A stretch of 64,000 nt of DNA from Paludibacter sp. (GCA_010365115.1 JAAFGX010000001.1:85139-149138), one strand, 5' to 3'; counted from the first letter of the stretch, positions 37,635-47,482 are shown. Numbers and translations are program-made. Notes: generated by a model from the letters alone, not told the origin.

Positions 37635-39860
37635 TTATTTTACTATCAATTTCAAGGTTTTAGATCCTTTATCGGTAGAAATGGAAACTTGGTAGATGCC
37701 ACTTATAAAATTTGAACGGTTGATAGTAATCGATTCATTATTCAAATCTTGAGAATTCAATTTCCTGAGTAAAATGTCTTTTCCATTGATGTCAATAATT
37801 CGGATTTGAACATTTTGCTCATTTTTAAAATCCCCGAGTTTTACGGTTACATTTCCGTTTATTATTGGATTTGGGAAAACTTCAAATTCTAAATCAGTAG
37901 GTGTAATTAATGCCGTTTTGGGATCAGTCCAAAATTGCAATTCTGAGACATTACCAAAACCTCCCACAGGCGATAGGTAGCGCACATATCGGAATGCTGT
38001 ATTATCAGTGTTAATGAAAATATTTTGAATGTTTTCTGTCAATAATTTGTTTACAGTCAATAAATCGGTTGGATTACTAAAATCGGGAGTATTTGAAGCT
38101 TGGATTTTGCCACCTATCATTCTGTCGGCAAAGCCAATTCGGGGTGACATTTTTACTGTAGAAATGGTACGTTCAGCTCCAAAATCAACTCCAACCCAAG
38201 CATTATCTGCCATCGTTGAATTAAAATACGTAGTAAAATCAGCATCGAATACTTTACTTTCATCGTTAGCTTCAGCACTTGCACCACTACTACTCCACGT
38301 ACCGTTTAGTTTGTTTTCTAAACGCACGTTTACAGTACAAGTTGCCACTTTCGAACCCTCAGCCGTTGTAGCAGTTATAGTAGCAGTTCCTGGCACCATG
38401 GCAGTGATTACACCCGAATCGTCCACCTTTACGAAACCACTGTTGCTCGACTTCCAAATTATTCCTTTAATAGTAGCATTCGCAGGCGTAATCGTTGGTG
38501 TTAAAGTCAAGGAAGCTCTAAGTCCCAAATTAATTAACTGAGGATCTATGCTGAAACTGGTAATTGGAATATGAGGCTGAATATTGCCAGTAGTAAGCGT
38601 AACCACTTCTTTTGCATTAATTACAATGGATAATTTACCATTTGTCATAGTAACAATCCCATCATCAACCATTTTTCGTGTCAAATTAGTTCTAAGCACC
38701 TTAAAATCTATAGCTACTGCAGAAGCTAATTCGGGCATATTGAAGGTAAATTTGTAGGGTGTGGCAGAAAAACCTTGAATACCAGTACCGTTTATAACAG
38801 CTATGCTCCATGTGCCGTCGGTATTTTGAGCCACTGCTGCATTGTAAGGGGATTTGTTGTTATATGTTTGATCCATTTCGCCTGTACCGTTTGCCAATAC
38901 TTTGCGAAACACAGAACCGCTTTTAAAAGTAGTATACACTTGTTTCATATAAAAATACTTACATGGCATAAATATTTTACCAGTTACTGCGTCATACGAT
39001 AATAGTTTTGTCATCGTATTACCCATATCGCTTGAGTAGGCAATAAAATAAACCCAATTAACTACACCATGATTCATATCATTTATAAACCGAGCAGCTA
39101 AGCTGGTTGCCTCATTGTCATTAGTTTCCGAATCCACTCCATCATTTGCCGATTCGGTCATCCAATAATCTTTGTTATTACTAAAAGAGAATTGTGCCCA
39201 TTTTTCGGTGGCGCACATATTATAGGAGTGCGAAGCAATATAATCTAATTTGCCCCACGCTGTTGGGTTTGTGTTTTTAACCCCAACCATGATGTTATAC
39301 CAATGATCATCGCAATTTGACGATTCTGGACCTACAATTTTAACCATTGACAATCCATTTGCATCTAATGCCGTACGAATTTTCGAAATACCATCGCCTA
39401 AGTGTGCACTTGTCCAATTGTCTGGTTCATTAGCCACACCTGTTACATTAATCAAAAAACCGGTGGCATCTTTCAGGTTTTTAATACGAAGAGCAATACC
39501 ATTTGCATAAGCCGTCATATCAGCTGGTGCATTGATGCCATTTCCAGGTCCTAATAACAAATTGGTAACACCATCTTTGGTTGCAAATTCTATAGCTCTT
39601 GTGGCTACATATTGATTATCGAATGTATTACCGCCCCAGTTCCACATTCGTAGCGTGTTCATATTGAAATCTTTGAATGTCATGGCTGACATTACTTTTC
39701 TTGCTCCTTCGGGAATCAGATCAATGTGATCGGTTAAGCTTGCACCTGAACCCTTAAATTCCTGACGTTTAGTAATGCCTACATTCATTATCACCTCGGT
39801 TTGTGCCGATAAACAATAAGCAAAAAGTAGAAAAATAAATAGTGAGTTAATTTTTTTCAT
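37635..39860 (-). CDS. GH30-like glycosidase with Ig-like, discoidin and T9SS domains
   Basis: A 741-residue secreted protein. Signal peptide; GH30-like barrel to about residue 430 with the acid/base in GVANEPDNW and the nucleophile in YWMTESANDG; one bacterial Ig-like (Big_2) domain about 435-515 (GTATITATTAEGSKVATCTV); one F5/8-type C (discoidin) domain about 517-650 (VFDADFTTYFNSTM, AWVGVDFGAERTISTVKMSP); and a T9SS sorting domain about 662-741 (VFPNPIINGNVTVKL through GSKTLKLIVK). Predicted to be exported to the cell surface and to bind its polymer through the discoidin module. It is flanked by hairpins on both sides. Confidence 0.8.
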   Translation of the reverse strand: MKKINSLFIFLLFAYCLSAQTEVIMNVGITKRQEFKGSGASLTDHIDLIPEGARKVMSAMTFKDFNMNTLRMWNWGGNTFDNQYVATRAIEFATKDGVTNLLLGPGNGINAPADMTAYANGIALRIKNLKDATGFLINVTGVANEPDNWTSAHLGDGISKIRTALDANGLSMVKIVGPESSNCDDHWYNIMVGVKNTNPTAWGKLDYIASHSYNMCATEKWAQFSFSNNKDYWMTESANDGVDSETNDNEATSLAARFINDMNHGVVNWVYFIAYSSDMGNTMTKLLSYDAVTGKIFMPCKYFYMKQVYTTFKSGSVFRKVLANGTGEMDQTYNNKSPYNAAVAQNTDGTWSIAVINGTGIQGFSATPYKFTFNMPELASAVAIDFKVLRTNLTRKMVDDGIVTMTNGKLSIVINAKEVVTLTTGNIQPHIPITSFSIDPQLINLGLRASLTLTPTITPANATIKGIIWKSSNSGFVKVDDSGVITAMVPGTATITATTAEGSKVATCTVNVRLENKLNGTWSSSGASAEANDESKVFDADFTTYFNSTMADNAWVGVDFGAERTISTVKMSPRIGFADRMIGGKIQASNTPDFSNPTDLLTVNKLLTENIQNIFINTDNTAFRYVRYLSPVGGFGNVSELQFWTDPKTALITPTDLEFEVFPNPIINGNVTVKLGDFKNEQNVQIRIIDINGKDILLRKLNSQDLNNESITINRSNFISGIYQVSISTDKGSKTLKLIVK

Positions 39861-39920
39861 ATTTTTAATATTATCATCACTCTTACTAAATTAGAAATGA
39901 ATGAGTCAAGTTGTCTTTAA

Positions 39921-39954
39921 AAATCTACCGAACCTTTTACAATTCGGTAGATTT
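39921..39954 (-). terminator. intrinsic terminator after the 888-residue GH30-like gene
   Basis: A perfect 12-base stem, AAATCTACCGAA and its complement, around a 10-base loop, continuing on the minus strand into a T-run. It begins seven bases past the stop codon of the gene ending at 39961. Confidence 0.75.
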
Positions 39955-39960
39955 ATATAA

Positions 39961-42627
39961 TTATTGTATTACTAATCGCAAATTTTTAATGCATCCATTA
40001 GCAACAACACTGATAGAATATACTCCACTTTTAAGACCAGAACGTTGAATAATAAAAGGTTGATTTGTTAAGTCCTCCTGTCTTAAATTTTTCATAAAAA
40101 CTACTTTCCCTACTAAATCACACATAAGAATCGATACAGTTCGTTCATTCTCATAGCCTGTCAATTTAATACTTATATCGCCCATAACTAACGGATTGGG
40201 ATACACGGTAGCATTCATGCCTTCAGAGTCTTTTATGGTTATAGTAGAAGTTGATAATTTAGGGGCATTTTGAGCTCCAGAATTTCCCCAAAATTCTAAT
40301 TCAGAAATATTGCAATAACCGTTGTTAGGCGATAAATATCGAACATATCTAAATGCTGTAGAATTAGATACGGTGCCAACCGTCAGTGTATTTTCAACAG
40401 GGTTTGATGCAATTGTATATAAATTGACTGAAGTTCCAAAGTTAGAAACATTTGAACCTTGGAATATTCCACCATTCATTCTGCTCGCCCATGATGCTCT
40501 TGGCGCAAATTTAACCTTGGATATTACTTTGGCTGATCCTAAATCAAGACCCACCCAAGCTCCATTAGCAGGAACGGCATCGTAAAATGTTGTAAAATTG
40601 CCATCAAAAACTTTATCCATAGTAGCACCTGAAGTACCCGAACCACCAGTGCCAATAGTAGTACCAGTTAGCTTACTTTCAAGGGAGGTTATAGTTACAG
40701 CACATGTTGCAGTTTTACTTCCATCTTGTGTGGTAACGGTAATAGTTGCTAAACCAGCCGCTATTCCAGTAACAACACCACTTGAATTAACAGTGGCTAC
40801 CGAAGTATTATTGCTCGACCAACTCACTGTTTTATTGGTTGCATTGCTTGGTGCAACAGTTGCTGTTAAAGTTGCTGTTGCGCCAACAATTACCGATACA
40901 CTTGTAGGAGCCAAAGAAACACCGGTAACAGCAATCGAAGTGGTGCCACTCCAAAATTCTAATTCAGAAATATTACAATACCCACCGTTAGGTGATAAAT
41001 AACGTACATATCTAAAAGCTGAATTATTTGTTACTGTGCCAACTGAAAGTGTGTTTTCTACAGGGTTTGATGTAATTGAATATAAATCAGTTGAAGTTCC
41101 AAAGTCAGCTACGTTTGAACCTTGAATTTTACCACCATTCATTCTGCTTGCCCATGATACTCTTGGAGCAAATTTTACTTTGGATATTACTTTGGCTGAT
41201 CCTAAATCAAGTCCCACCCAAGCTCCATTAGCAGGAACGGCATCGTAAAATGTTGTAAAATTGCCATCAAAAACTTTATCCATAGTAGCACCACCTGTAC
41301 CCGAGCCACCTGTTCCGATAATATTTCCATTAAGCTTACTTTCGGCGGTTGTCCCAGATATTAATGTGACCACTTCTTTTGGTCCTACCACTATTGAAAC
41401 ACGACCATTAACCATTGTAACTGTACCTTCATTAACAATTTTCTTCGTAACGTTCGTTCTTAAAACAGTAAAAGGTACATTGCCCGCGCCTGTTAATTCA
41501 GAAACATCAAATGTAAATTTATATGATTGTGCAGTATACCCTTGTATTCCTGTACCATTTACACCCGAAAGATTCCAGCTTCCATCCGGATTTTTCGCAG
41601 CTGCAGCATTGTAAGGTGATTTATAACTATCTGTTTGATTCATTTCACCAGATCCATTTGCCAAAACATGACGGAATATTGCTCCCTTTTTAAAGGTCGT
41701 AAAAAGTTGTTTCATATAGTAGTATTTACAGAATACTATAATCTGACCGGTTGAAGTATCGTACACCATAAATTTTGTCAAAGAATCATTTGTATCACTT
41801 GAATAAGCAATAAAATAAATCCAATTGGATACTCCATGATTCATATCATTAAGGAAACGACCAGTTAAACTTGTTGCTTCATTGTCATTGGTTGGTGAAT
41901 CCAACCCATTAGCTGAAGCTTCTGTCATCCAGTATTCTTTATTGTTGGTGAACGCAAATTGTGCCCATTTTTCAGTAGCACACATATTGTAAGAATGTGA
42001 AGCAATACCATTCAGGGTGTTCCATGCAGAACCATAACTATTTTTTACTCCTACCATGATATCATACCAATGATCATCACAATTTGATGATTCAGGAGCT
42101 ACTATTTTCATTGTACTATTACCATTTGCATTTAATGCCGTACGAATCTTTGTGATAGCATCTGCAATATTTGCAGATGTCCAATTATCTGGTTCGTTAG
42201 CAACTCCTGTTACATTTAACTGAATGCCTTTTTCAGTTTTCAGTTTATTCGTGAAATTGGCAATATCGTTAGCATAAGCTGTCATATCACTGGGAGGATT
42301 TACTCCACTGCCAGGTGCAAGCAATAGGGTTGTTACCCCTCCTTGTTGCGCATAAGAAATTGCATTGCTGTTTACGAAATTGGTATAAAAATTGGCATCA
42401 TCCTCCCTCCACATACGCAAAATATTCATGTTCATGTCTTTAAAGACCATATCCGACATGGTTTTGCGTGTTGCATCAGGAATAGTGGTAATGTGATCGG
42501 TAAGACTTGCTCCAACTCCTTTAAGTTCTTGACGAGCTGTGGAACCCACGTTCATAACAACCTCTGTTTGTGCTAAGCCCAAAATTCCGATTAACGAAAA
42601 ATAAATAAGAAATACATACTTTTTCAT
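39961..42627 (-). CDS. GH30-like glycosidase with two discoidin domains, Ig-like and T9SS domains
   Basis: An 888-residue secreted protein. Signal peptide; GH30-like barrel to about 425, with acid/base GVANEPDNW and nucleophile YWMTEASANG; discoidin 1 at about 427-561; Big_2 at about 565-645 (GVSLAPTSVSVIVGATATL, GLATITVTTQDGSKTATC); discoidin 2 at about 647-781; T9SS domain at about 800-888. The two discoidin domains are almost identical in protein and DNA, with a 663-base offset, showing a recent internal duplication. It is the largest of the four tandem paralogues. A (TTAGA)-type tandem repeat lies upstream at 42651-42670. Confidence 0.8.
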   Translation of the reverse strand: MKKYVFLIYFSLIGILGLAQTEVVMNVGSTARQELKGVGASLTDHITTIPDATRKTMSDMVFKDMNMNILRMWREDDANFYTNFVNSNAISYAQQGGVTTLLLAPGSGVNPPSDMTAYANDIANFTNKLKTEKGIQLNVTGVANEPDNWTSANIADAITKIRTALNANGNSTMKIVAPESSNCDDHWYDIMVGVKNSYGSAWNTLNGIASHSYNMCATEKWAQFAFTNNKEYWMTEASANGLDSPTNDNEATSLTGRFLNDMNHGVSNWIYFIAYSSDTNDSLTKFMVYDTSTGQIIVFCKYYYMKQLFTTFKKGAIFRHVLANGSGEMNQTDSYKSPYNAAAAKNPDGSWNLSGVNGTGIQGYTAQSYKFTFDVSELTGAGNVPFTVLRTNVTKKIVNEGTVTMVNGRVSIVVGPKEVVTLISGTTAESKLNGNIIGTGGSGTGGATMDKVFDGNFTTFYDAVPANGAWVGLDLGSAKVISKVKFAPRVSWASRMNGGKIQGSNVADFGTSTDLYSITSNPVENTLSVGTVTNNSAFRYVRYLSPNGGYCNISELEFWSGTTSIAVTGVSLAPTSVSVIVGATATLTATVAPSNATNKTVSWSSNNTSVATVNSSGVVTGIAAGLATITVTTQDGSKTATCAVTITSLESKLTGTTIGTGGSGTSGATMDKVFDGNFTTFYDAVPANGAWVGLDLGSAKVISKVKFAPRASWASRMNGGIFQGSNVSNFGTSVNLYTIASNPVENTLTVGTVSNSTAFRYVRYLSPNNGYCNISELEFWGNSGAQNAPKLSTSTITIKDSEGMNATVYPNPLVMGDISIKLTGYENERTVSILMCDLVGKVVFMKNLRQEDLTNQPFIIQRSGLKSGVYSISVVANGCIKNLRLVIQ
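40285..41345 (-). repeat. internal direct repeat encoding two near-identical discoidin domains
   Basis: The two copies lie at about 40285-40685 and 40945-41345, offset 663 bases (221 codons). Long stretches are identical at the DNA level, for example around 40555-40630 and 41218-41293, including the codons for VFDGNFTTFYDAVPANGAW. The Big_2 domain lies between them. This is a substrate for recombination that would delete or add one module. Confidence 0.8.
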
Positions 42628-42650
42628 GATAATTGCAATTTAAATTTATA

Positions 42651-42670
42651 TTAGATTAGATTAGATTAAT
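42651..42670. repeat. TTAGA tandem repeat
   Basis: Four consecutive five-base units (TTAGA TTAGA TTAGA TTAAT) 24 bases upstream of the start of the 888-residue GH30-like gene, between a hairpin and the start codon. Short tandem repeats at such places can vary in copy number. Confidence 0.6.
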
Positions 42671-42677
42671 CAAAAAA

Positions 42678-42727
42678 TAAAGAGATTACATAGCGAACAA
42701 TACTTATTTGCTATGTAATTCTCTTTA
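42678..42727 (-). terminator. intrinsic terminator after the 817-residue GH30-like gene
   Basis: Stem TAAAGAGA/TTACATAGC and its complement GCTATGTAA/TTCTCTTTA around a loop of about 15 bases. It is followed on the minus strand by TTTTTTGATT, and starts 36 bases past the stop at 42763. Confidence 0.7.
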
Positions 42728-42762
42728 TAAAATAATAGCAATTTAACTAAACATACACCTAT

Positions 42763-45216
42763 TTATTTTACAAACCTATAAACTGACACTTCACCATTCA
42801 ACTTAACAATTCTAGCAGTATAAACTCCTGAATGTAAAGAAGCTATATTTATGTTATTAGAATTACTGACATTAATAACTAATCTTCCAGCAATATCAAA
42901 CACATTTACATTCGCAATTTCATTAGAATTGATAATCAGATTATTGTGTGCTGTAAATGCTGAAATATCTGCATAAGTATTTTTAAGTGCTGTAGGAGAT
43001 GAGCTTAGAACAATTCTTCCGGCTCCTGTCATATTACTCCAACACTCGCCCACTTTACCATCGTTTTTCCACGATTTGCGATAGCGCTTTGCTGATCCAA
43101 GTTCATCATTATCAGCAATGCAAATGTCAAATATGAATTCGGCATTATCGAGTACGTTCTCTAATGCAATTGCCTTTTCGATAGATACTTCCATAGTATA
43201 ACCAGTTGCAGCGCGTACAAAACCATAGCTTATACCATTGGTAGATAAACTCGAACCACCCGTATAATTATCACTACCATCTTGTCCTACAGCTGTTCTA
43301 TCGGCTATTGCTTTGTATGCAAATTGGCGACCATGAGTTGCTGCAGCTCCACCAGCGGGTAAAGCCCCAGGTAATCCCATGTAAATTTCCACCTTATCAC
43401 CAGCCCAGTGCAATGAAGGATCTTGCGTTACTTTGTCATCAATTACATCAAAAAAGAAATATAATTTGGTGGCATCGTGCGTAGCTTTAAATTTGGCTGT
43501 CAAATCTTCAGGCGTTGGGAATCCAGAAGCTTCTCCATTAAAAATTACAGCTATATCGTTAAAAGGCTCACTTGCCCAAGCTTCATCATTGCCAAGTCCA
43601 TCAATTACAACCGATTTAGTTGTTTTACCAACTACCAATCGCGAAGGTGCAACAACGGGTTGTGTAACTGCAATTTCGGCAGTAGCTATTATAGTTCCAT
43701 TGGCTTTTAGCGTTGCAGTAATGGTTGCTGTGCCTGTATTGACGCCAGAAGTTACTTGTCCATAAGCATCTACAACAGCTACACTTGTATTCGACGATGA
43801 CCAATTCACACCGTGATCGTTTGATTCGAGAGGTAAGTAGTTTACCATCAATATTTCGGTACTGTTGGTTGTAATACTTAATGTTTTTGGAGAAAGAGTT
43901 ATAGATGTTGTTGGTATAATTTGAGGAGGTGGGATATTTGTATTACTTCGTAAAGTTACAACTTCTTTCTTTCCTACAACTATAGATATTCTACCATCTA
44001 CCATAGTTGCTGTACCATCTGCTTCAACATTCATACCCAAATGTGTACGTGTAACTTTAAATACCAAGTTACCAGCACTTCGCAATTCTGGTACATCAAA
44101 TGTGAATATGTACGGTTGCTCAGCAAAGCCCTGAATGCCAGTGCCATTTACAGCTACCAAACTCCAACTTCCATCGGGATTAATTGCCGCAGAAGCATTG
44201 TAAGGAGATTTATTGTTATAGGTTTGATCCATTTCCTTGTTTCCATTTGCTAATACCTTTCTAAATTCAGAACCAACTTCAAATGAATTGTAAACGTGCT
44301 TCATGAAATAGTACTTAGCCGGAATAAATATTTTATTTTTTGATGCATCCCATGTCAAAAGTTTGGTCAAATTATTATTCATATCGCTCGAATAAGCGAT
44401 GAAATAAATCCAGTTATTCACACCGTGATTCATATCATTAATAAATCTTCCGGCTAAAGTAGCGCCTTCACCATCATTCGTTTCCGAATCCGTGCCATCA
44501 TTGGCCGATTCCGACATCCAATATTCTTTATTATTTGACAAAGCTGTCTGTGCCCAACTTTCGTTAGCACACATGTTATACGAATGTGATGCAATACCAT
44601 CTAATTTACTCCAAGCGGTTGGGTTGTTATTTTTTACATCTTTGACAATACCTAACCAATGATCATCTGCATTTGATGACTCGGGAGCAATGATTTTCAC
44701 AGCAGAATTTCCGTTTGCATCTAATGCTGCACGAATTTTAATAATGGCATCGCCTACATTGGCAGCTGTCCAAAAGTCTGGCTCATTTGCAATTCCCGTT
44801 ACATTAATTTGATACCCTGAATTGTCTTTAATTTGTTTGATAAGATTAGCTATATCATTGGCATATACTGTCATATTGCTTGGAGGATTAGTTCCACTTC
44901 CGGGAGCAAGTAAGAAGTTTGTAACGCCGGCTTCCATGGCAAATCTCATCACTTTATTATTCACATAATCAGCATTCATGCTTGCATAACTTTTTTTCCA
45001 CAAACGCAAAGTATTCATGTGAAAATCTTTAAAAGTCATATCCGACATTATTTGACGTTGCGCCTCAGGTATATCACTTACATGATCGGTAATGCTTGCC
45101 CCTTTTCCTGTAAGTGTTTGGCGTTTGATTGTACCTACGTTCATTATTACCTCCGTTTGTGCTGCCACAAAAGAGCAAATCATAAGTGCAATAAGTAGAA
45201 AGTTATTTTTTTTCAT
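42763..45216 (-). CDS. GH30-like glycosidase with Ig-like, CBM9 and T9SS domains
   Basis: An 817-residue secreted protein. Signal peptide; GH30-like barrel to about 430 with acid/base GIANEPDFW and nucleophile YWMSESANDG; Big_2 domain about 437-520 (SITLSPKTLSITTNSTEIL, GTATITATLKANGTI); a CBM9-type beta-sandwich about 525-715 (VIDGLGNDEAWASEPFNDI, FFFDVIDDKVTQDP, KVEIYMG); T9SS sorting domain about 735-817 (NVFDIAGRLVINVSN through GEVSVYRFVK). It differs from its neighbours by carrying CBM9 in place of discoidin modules, so it probably anchors to a different part of the substrate. Confidence 0.8.
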   Translation of the reverse strand: MKKNNFLLIALMICSFVAAQTEVIMNVGTIKRQTLTGKGASITDHVSDIPEAQRQIMSDMTFKDFHMNTLRLWKKSYASMNADYVNNKVMRFAMEAGVTNFLLAPGSGTNPPSNMTVYANDIANLIKQIKDNSGYQINVTGIANEPDFWTAANVGDAIIKIRAALDANGNSAVKIIAPESSNADDHWLGIVKDVKNNNPTAWSKLDGIASHSYNMCANESWAQTALSNNKEYWMSESANDGTDSETNDGEGATLAGRFINDMNHGVNNWIYFIAYSSDMNNNLTKLLTWDASKNKIFIPAKYYFMKHVYNSFEVGSEFRKVLANGNKEMDQTYNNKSPYNASAAINPDGSWSLVAVNGTGIQGFAEQPYIFTFDVPELRSAGNLVFKVTRTHLGMNVEADGTATMVDGRISIVVGKKEVVTLRSNTNIPPPQIIPTTSITLSPKTLSITTNSTEILMVNYLPLESNDHGVNWSSSNTSVAVVDAYGQVTSGVNTGTATITATLKANGTIIATAEIAVTQPVVAPSRLVVGKTTKSVVIDGLGNDEAWASEPFNDIAVIFNGEASGFPTPEDLTAKFKATHDATKLYFFFDVIDDKVTQDPSLHWAGDKVEIYMGLPGALPAGGAAATHGRQFAYKAIADRTAVGQDGSDNYTGGSSLSTNGISYGFVRAATGYTMEVSIEKAIALENVLDNAEFIFDICIADNDELGSAKRYRKSWKNDGKVGECWSNMTGAGRIVLSSSPTALKNTYADISAFTAHNNLIINSNEIANVNVFDIAGRLVINVSNSNNINIASLHSGVYTARIVKLNGEVSVYRFVK

Positions 45217-45262
45217 TCTATATACATTTTAAAGTATCTGTGCAAAAAAGATAGAAAACAGA

Positions 45263-45298
45263 ATACTATGCCGACTTTGAAAAAAGTCGGCATAGTAT
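45263..45298 (-). terminator. hairpin terminator after the Rossmann-like/discoidin gene
   Basis: A perfect 15-base stem, ATACTATGCCGACTT and its complement, around a six-base loop, ten bases after the stop at 45308. The following minus-strand sequence is T-rich but not a pure T-run. Confidence 0.7.
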
Positions 45299-45307
45299 GA
45301 AGAAAGA

Positions 45308-47437
45308 TTATTTCACTGACAATTTATAGTTCTTTACACCATTGTCACTCGAAACTGAGATACAATACAAACCACTTGATAAAGCAGCACGATTGATAGT
45401 AATTGATTTACTGTTAATATTTTGAGACATAATCTCTTTTCCGTTCATGTCGATAACCCGAAGTTTTACATTTCGTTCGTTTTCGTAACCGCTCAAAGTA
45501 ACCGTGGCTGAACCCGAAACCAATGGATTGGGATAGACAGCTAAATTGGTAGTGGATAGTGTAGATATGCCAGTTGGAACATTTGGAATACTCCAAAACT
45601 CTAACTCAGCTATATTGCCCCAGCTACCGTCGCCAGCTAAATACCTAAAATATCTGTATTTGGTTGTGTTTTCGGGGATTAAAACAGTGGTTAGTTTAGT
45701 ATCGAGTAAATTATTAGGCGTTGCATACAACAAAACTGGACTCGTAAATGCTGCATCAGTGGAGGCTTCTACTCTTCCATTACCCAAACGACCAGCCCAT
45801 CCGCTACGTGGACAAATTTTTATTTTGTTTACAAGACGTGTAATAACAAAGTCCATTCCATACCATCCACCAGCGCCTGGAGTACCATTCACCCAAGTTT
45901 CGGCAAAAGTGGTTTTGTCACCATCAAAAACCAATGCCGCTTGTGCAAGATTATATCCAATAATCATTCCACCAGTTAGTTTAGTGCCATCTTCAATTAC
46001 TGCATTTACGGTTATTGTAGTACTAATGCTAAAGCTACCATCGTTGCTTACACCAGTAATAACAGCTGTTCCGGGAGTTTTCCCTAAAACCACACCTAAG
46101 CTATTTACTGTTGCTACTGCTGTATTATCAGATGTCCAAGCTATTACTTTGTTAGTTGCGTCGTTTGGAGTAAATGTAGGTGCTAAAGCCAATTCTAAAT
46201 CTACAGTAACACTTCCAGTATTTGGTGACAATGAAAGTCCGGTTAATGCGATATTTGCTGAACGAGTATAGAATTGTAATTCGGCGATATTACAAAAACT
46301 CCAAGTGCCGGGTGCATAATAACGAATATATCTGTATGCGGTTGTACTATTAATTGGATATACAGTCATTATATTGGCTGGTAAATTGGCATCGCCAGCA
46401 ATAGTAACTAAATCAACAGCATCACTAAAATCGGCAACATTAGCTCCTTGAATTTTAGAACCATTCATACGACCTCTTTGATCGGCACGTGGTGCTACTT
46501 TCACAGTTGAAACTGTACGAGGAGTTCCTAAATCATATCCAAGCCAACCGCCGGTTCCGGTTTTACAATCGAAAAATGTACTAAAATTACCATCAAATGC
46601 ATTTGTGGCTGGACTTGCATTTTCAGCAGTCAACGTACCAATAAGTGTTCCTGTGAGTTTGATCTCATTGAATGCATCAGGGGTAGTTAAATACGAAACT
46701 TCATTTAACAATACTTTCATAGATTCGGCTGTATAATTTGCAAAGTTTACAACTGCACCTATCATACCAAAACTGATAAATGACCGATATGCAACTGGTA
46801 TGTTACCAGACCCTGGGTATGTCTCAACATAAGGTTTCCAGCGAGCAGCAATTATTTTCCCTTCCGAGTTTGGATTGGTAACATCGCCAGTGAGGTAAGC
46901 CAATAATTTTCCATTGTTAGTTGAAGTCCAGTCTGAATATAGCAAATCGTAATATTCGTAAACTCCGGTGTACATATTCATTTTTTGCGATGGAAGCGAT
47001 ATACCTGCAAATGCATTATCAGCTACATCAGCAACTACCACTTTCGTAATGGCATCGGCTGTAGCAAGTTGCTTCATATCAGCAGAGCTTTTATTTAAAA
47101 ATTTCAACCGATCCGTCCGAAGTATAAAAGGGTTAATTGTAATTACCGGTTTTGCCAAATTAGCCCAAGCAGCTACGTCGGTGAAATTTCCACTTGAACA
47201 AGTTCTACCAACAATGATTAAATCGTAAGTTCCCCATGAACTAAGATTGAATGGGGTGGTGTAATCAGTAGTAACAGCATAACCATGCGCTATTAATGAA
47301 TCCACATAACATTGTTCTGCTTGTACAGCACCATTCAGTTTTGTCGGGTCTGTAAGAAAAAGAATTTTAGTTTGAATAGCATTTAAACTCAAACTGAAAA
47401 GTGCAATCAGCACCAATAAAAGTTGTTTTGTTTTCAT
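45308..47437 (-). CDS. Rossmann-like (ThuA/glutamine-amidotransferase-like) protein with discoidin, Ig-like and T9SS domains
   Basis: A 709-residue secreted protein with no recognised glycosidase domain. Signal peptide; an alpha/beta domain at about 23-250 starting TKILFLTDPTKLNGA, with YDLIIVGRTCSSGNF at the third strand and KPVITINPFIL at the next. It resembles ThuA or class I glutamine-amidotransferase-like folds, but the match is only by pattern. Then discoidin (about 262-400), Big_2 (about 400-485), a second discoidin (about 487-620) and a T9SS sorting domain (YPNPLVSGSATVTLSGYENE). Whether the first domain is an enzyme is unknown; a Cys in GRTCSSG could be a nucleophile. Confidence 0.6.
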   Translation of the reverse strand: MKTKQLLLVLIALFSLSLNAIQTKILFLTDPTKLNGAVQAEQCYVDSLIAHGYAVTTDYTTPFNLSSWGTYDLIIVGRTCSSGNFTDVAAWANLAKPVITINPFILRTDRLKFLNKSSADMKQLATADAITKVVVADVADNAFAGISLPSQKMNMYTGVYEYYDLLYSDWTSTNNGKLLAYLTGDVTNPNSEGKIIAARWKPYVETYPGSGNIPVAYRSFISFGMIGAVVNFANYTAESMKVLLNEVSYLTTPDAFNEIKLTGTLIGTLTAENASPATNAFDGNFSTFFDCKTGTGGWLGYDLGTPRTVSTVKVAPRADQRGRMNGSKIQGANVADFSDAVDLVTIAGDANLPANIMTVYPINSTTAYRYIRYYAPGTWSFCNIAELQFYTRSANIALTGLSLSPNTGSVTVDLELALAPTFTPNDATNKVIAWTSDNTAVATVNSLGVVLGKTPGTAVITGVSNDGSFSISTTITVNAVIEDGTKLTGGMIIGYNLAQAALVFDGDKTTFAETWVNGTPGAGGWYGMDFVITRLVNKIKICPRSGWAGRLGNGRVEASTDAAFTSPVLLYATPNNLLDTKLTTVLIPENTTKYRYFRYLAGDGSWGNIAELEFWSIPNVPTGISTLSTTNLAVYPNPLVSGSATVTLSGYENERNVKLRVIDMNGKEIMSQNINSKSITINRAALSSGLYCISVSSDNGVKNYKLSVK

Positions 47438-47482
47438 AAAGTTGCTTTTTTAAGTGTATTAATAAAAGGTATATTAAAAAAA

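Noticed and set aside
40322..41614. Plus-strand open frames rich in Val/Pro/Thr opposite the GH30-like genes
   Set aside because: They are antisense shadows of well-supported minus-strand domains (discoidin and Ig-like repeats) and have no promoter, start context or recognisable domain.
45546..46271. 241-codon plus-strand open frame
   Set aside because: It lies wholly opposite the Rossmann-like/discoidin gene, and its low-complexity composition mirrors the Thr/Val-rich Ig-like repeat.
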